Positions 62,517 through 64,000 of a stretch of 64,000 nucleotides of DNA are shown in pieces (position 1 is the first letter of the stretch; each line of letters begins with the position of its first letter). The DNA is from Butyrivibrio sp. NC2002 (lineage in GTDB: Bacteria > Bacillota > Clostridia > Lachnospirales > Lachnospiraceae). The stretch covers positions 270,789 to 334,788 of the forward strand of contig NZ_KL370881.1 in NCBI RefSeq assembly GCF_000702265.1. Reading direction: 5' to 3'. The position numbers and the translations under genes are program-made. The notes under the pieces are model-generated. The model was given only the letters and a program-made list of their open reading frames with translations. It was not told where the DNA came from and searched no databases.

Positions 62517-62547
62517 TCTACGCCCTTGTTGTATAAAAGGGCGTAGA
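62517..62547. repeat. Inverted GGGCGTAGA pair after the integrase
   Basis: TCTACGCCC (62517-62525) and GGGCGTAGA (62539-62547) face each other. It may act as a weak terminator of int or as inverted arm sites; there is no proper T-run. Confidence 0.55.
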
Positions 62548-62561
62548 ACTATTTTAAAAAA

Positions 62562-62581
62562 GGGCGTAAAAAGGGCGTAAA
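62562..62581. repeat. Right GGGCGTAAA pair
   Basis: GGGCGTAAA at 62562-62570 and 62573-62581, 11 bp apart, matching the left pair at 43759-43778. It is 54 bp from the right core. Confidence 0.65.
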
Positions 62582-62634
62582 CTTCCCTGATAAAACCCCA
62601 AAAACCCTTTAAAATAGGGAAAGGAGAAATATTT

Positions 62635-62651
62635 ATGAAACTAGGAATCGT
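62635..62651. repeat. Right attachment site (attR core)
   Basis: Second copy of the 17-bp core; it forms codons 1-5 and part of codon 6 of ychF. The island supplies AAAGGAGA just before it as a replacement ribosome site. Confidence 0.9.
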
Positions 62652-63732
62652 GGGACTTCCGAACGTCGGAAAGAGTACCCTTTTTAACTCACTTACAAAT
62701 GCAGGAGCACTTGCTGCTAACTATCCTTTCGCAACAATTGATCCTAACGTTGGAATCGTTGCTGTTCCGGATAAGAGACTTCAGCTTCTTGGAGATCTAT
62801 ATCATTCCAAGAAGGTAACACCTGCCACTATCGAGTTCGTAGACATTGCAGGACTTGTAAAGGGTGCATCAAAGGGTGAAGGCCTCGGAAACCAGTTCCT
62901 TGCTAATATTCGTGAGACAGACGCAATCGTGCATGTAGTCAGATGCTTCGATGATCCTAATGTTGTTCATGTAGATGGATCAGTTGATCCTGCAAGAGAT
63001 ATAGAGACAATCAACCTCGAGCTTATTTTTGCAGATCTTGAAGTTCTTGAGAGAAGAATTGCCAAGACAACCAAGGCTGCAAGAATGGACAAGGCAGCAG
63101 CTAAGGAACTTGAACTTCTTAACAAGATCAAGGCAGTTCTTGAAGACGGCAAGATGGCTAGAGAGCTTGAGCTTGATGATGAAGATGAGAAGGCACTTAT
63201 GAACACCTATGACCTTCTTACATGGAAGCCTGTTATCTATGCAGCTAATGTCCTCGAGGATGATCTTGCAGATGATGGAGCTTCTAATAAATATGTAGCA
63301 GCTGTCCGTGAGCTTGCATCAAAATCAGGCAGTGAAGTATTTGTGATCAGTGCTCAGATTGAAGCTGAGATTTCAGAACTTGAGGCAGATGAAAAGGCTG
63401 AGTTCCTTGAAAGTCTCGGTCTTAAGGAGTCAGGCCTTGATAAACTAATAGCAGCAAGCTATAGAACTCTTGGACTTATGAGCTTCCTTACATCCGGCGA
63501 AGATGAGACCAGAGCATGGACCATCAAGATCGGAACCAAGGCACCTCAGGCAGCAGGTAAGATTCATACAGATTTTGAAAGAGGATTTATCAAAGCGGAA
63601 GTCATCAACTATGAAGATCTTCTCCGTGAAGGTTCCCTTGCAGCAGCAAGAGAAAAAGGACTTGTCCGCATGGAAGGAAAAGAGTACGTCGTTCAGGACG
63701 GCGATGTGATATTGTTTAGATTCAACGTGTGA
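62635..63732 (+). CDS. ychF: Redox-regulated ATPase/GTPase YchF
   Basis: A conserved OBG-family P-loop ATPase tied to ribosomes and stress responses, 365 residues. G1 [14 protein letters not shown] (residues 7-20), G3 [20 protein letters not shown], a coiled-coil insert (about 130-200) and the C-terminal TGS domain ([21 protein letters not shown]). Complete and intact. The island has replaced everything upstream of the ATG, so expression now depends on island sequence, probably read-through from int. Confidence 0.97.
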   Translation: MKLGIVGLPNVGKSTLFNSLTNAGALAANYPFATIDPNVGIVAVPDKRLQLLGDLYHSKKVTPATIEFVDIAGLVKGASKGEGLGNQFLANIRETDAIVHVVRCFDDPNVVHVDGSVDPARDIETINLELIFADLEVLERRIAKTTKAARMDKAAAKELELLNKIKAVLEDGKMARELELDDEDEKALMNTYDLLTWKPVIYAANVLEDDLADDGASNKYVAAVRELASKSGSEVFVISAQIEAEISELEADEKAEFLESLGLKESGLDKLIAASYRTLGLMSFLTSGEDETRAWTIKIGTKAPQAAGKIHTDFERGFIKAEVINYEDLLREGSLAAAREKGLVRMEGKEYVVQDGDVILFRFNV

Positions 63733-63750
63733 TACTGCAAAGTATCGCAG

Positions 63751-63810
63751 CAAAATAAAGAAGGACACCAATGCAAGCTCGCTTGCTTATTGGTGTCCTT
63801 CTTTATTTTG
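63751..63810. terminator. Very strong bidirectional terminator after ychF
   Basis: A perfect 22-bp stem, 63751-63772 with 63789-63810, whose ends are A- and T-rich. The 16-base loop itself contains GCAAGC/GCTTGC. It begins 18 bp after the stop codon. Confidence 0.9.
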
Positions 63811-63814
63811 GTAT

Positions 63815-63893
63815 GAGGCGCGCAGCGCCTCAACGAGAAATCGCTAAGCGATTTCGAGTCTGCGGTGCTTTGCAGTATCACTTCTTTATTTTG
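63815..63893. repeat. Further palindromes downstream of ychF
   Basis: Hairpins at 63815-63831 (GAGGCGC/GCGCCTC) and 63837-63855 (GAAATCGCT/AGCGATTTC). CTTTGCAGTATCA (63868-63880) is the reverse complement of 63730-63742, and CTTCTTTATTTTG (63881-63893) repeats 63798-63810. The set makes a nested structure round the terminator. Confidence 0.75.
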
Positions 63894-63923
63894 CCAAATT
63901 GGCAGTTTACTTTTGAAATATTA

Positions 63924-63943
63924 ATGATATCATAATGATATCA
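63924..63943. repeat. Tandem palindromic ATGATATCA
   Basis: ATGATATCA at 63924-63932 and 63935-63943, 11 bp apart, each containing the palindrome TGATATCA. Possibly an operator before a gene beyond the window; an ATG at 63958 is open to the end but lacks a ribosome site. Confidence 0.45.
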
Positions 63944-64000
63944 GATAGATAATACATATGAAAACCGCAAGTAAATCCTTCGGAATTTTCATAGAAATTG

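Larger units (their letters stand above)
43611..62651. mobile_element. Integrated island of about 19 kb at the ychF start codon
   Basis: Bounded by the 17-bp direct repeat ATGAAACTAGGAATCGT at 43611-43627 and 62635-62651. The right copy is the start of intact ychF. A tyrosine integrase (61264-62505) and excisionase (60884-61165) lie at the right end, and GGGCGTAAA repeats near both ends look like integrase arm sites. Cargo: type I restriction-modification, XRE-methyltransferase, serine recombinase, small regulators and unknown genes. No relaxase, coupling protein, capsid or terminase was seen, so it would need a helper to spread between cells. Confidence 0.9.

Noticed and set aside
43611..62651. 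Possible conjugative element or prophage
   Set aside because: No relaxase, coupling ATPase, type IV secretion, capsid, portal or terminase gene is recognisable; called an integrated island only.
1..64000. tRNA or rRNA genes
   Set aside because: No CCA-ended cloverleaf with TTCGA-type loops or rRNA segments was recognised, including at both island ends, where a tRNA target might be expected.
63958..64000. Start of a gene at the right edge
   Set aside because: The ATG is open to the edge for only 14 codons and has no ribosome site; too little to call.

Overview
The window looks like chromosome of a low-GC, Gram-positive anaerobe of the Lachnospiraceae, most like Butyrivibrio or Pseudobutyrivibrio. 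That is inferred from a type III glutamine synthetase, LL-diaminopimelate aminotransferase, lipoproteins with LxxC boxes, an agr-like LytTR two-component pair, and several protein families I associate with that group. No species can be named from sequence alone.

Layout. 1-12141 is a nitrogen-assimilation block on the plus strand: glnN (5' end outside the window), gltB, gltD, purF, dapL and pyrG. These enzymes make glutamine and glutamate or spend them on purines, lysine/cell wall and CTP. 12236-13054 is a nitroreductase gene bounded by two identical 32-bp GC-rich repeats, the first of which forms the 3' end of pyrG. 13441-15903 is a GH2 glycosidase. 16190-22600 is a seven-gene unit: a five-gene nickel/peptide-type ABC importer, a methyltransferase and a DUF4198-like protein. 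A convergent aspartoacylase-like gene (22674-23630) and a decayed methyltransferase follow. 24228-29239 holds an M16 metallopeptidase lipoprotein and a BlaI/BlaR1-type repressor/protease pair with a perfect palindromic operator. 29340-37058 is a cluster of unusual proteins without classical signal peptides, built around an AgrA/AgrC-like pair: two paralogous coiled-coil proteins, an EF-hand protein, a DUF6033-like protein, a 220-aa protein and a 42-aa lipoprotein. Two similar LytTR-type operators lie in it, each followed by an intrinsic terminator. 37174-43468 is mixed: LysR regulator, 5'-truncated ORF6N gene, ADP-ribosylglycohydrolase, small membrane proteins, aldo/keto reductase, a collapsed DUF134/NifX remnant and a two-gene chromate transporter.

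43611-62651 is an integrated mobile island of about 19 kb. Its ends are a 17-bp direct repeat that is also the first 17 bases of ychF, so the island sits exactly at the ychF start codon. It leaves the gene's original promoter and ribosome site at the far left end and supplies a new ribosome site at the right. It carries a tyrosine integrase and excisionase next to the right end, short repeats like arm-type sites near both ends, a serine recombinase, a complete type I restriction-modification system (hsdR, hsdM, a small Cys-rich gene, hsdS), an XRE-DNA methyltransferase fusion, a helically phased TTTGAT repeat array, and about ten genes I do not recognise. I see no conjugation or phage structural genes. 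ychF and a dense set of palindromes end the window.

The most promising undescribed material is (a) the LytTR-linked cluster at 29.3-37.1 kb with its operator-terminator pairs and tiny lipoprotein, and (b) the ychF-targeting island with its phased repeat array and neighbouring unknown genes.
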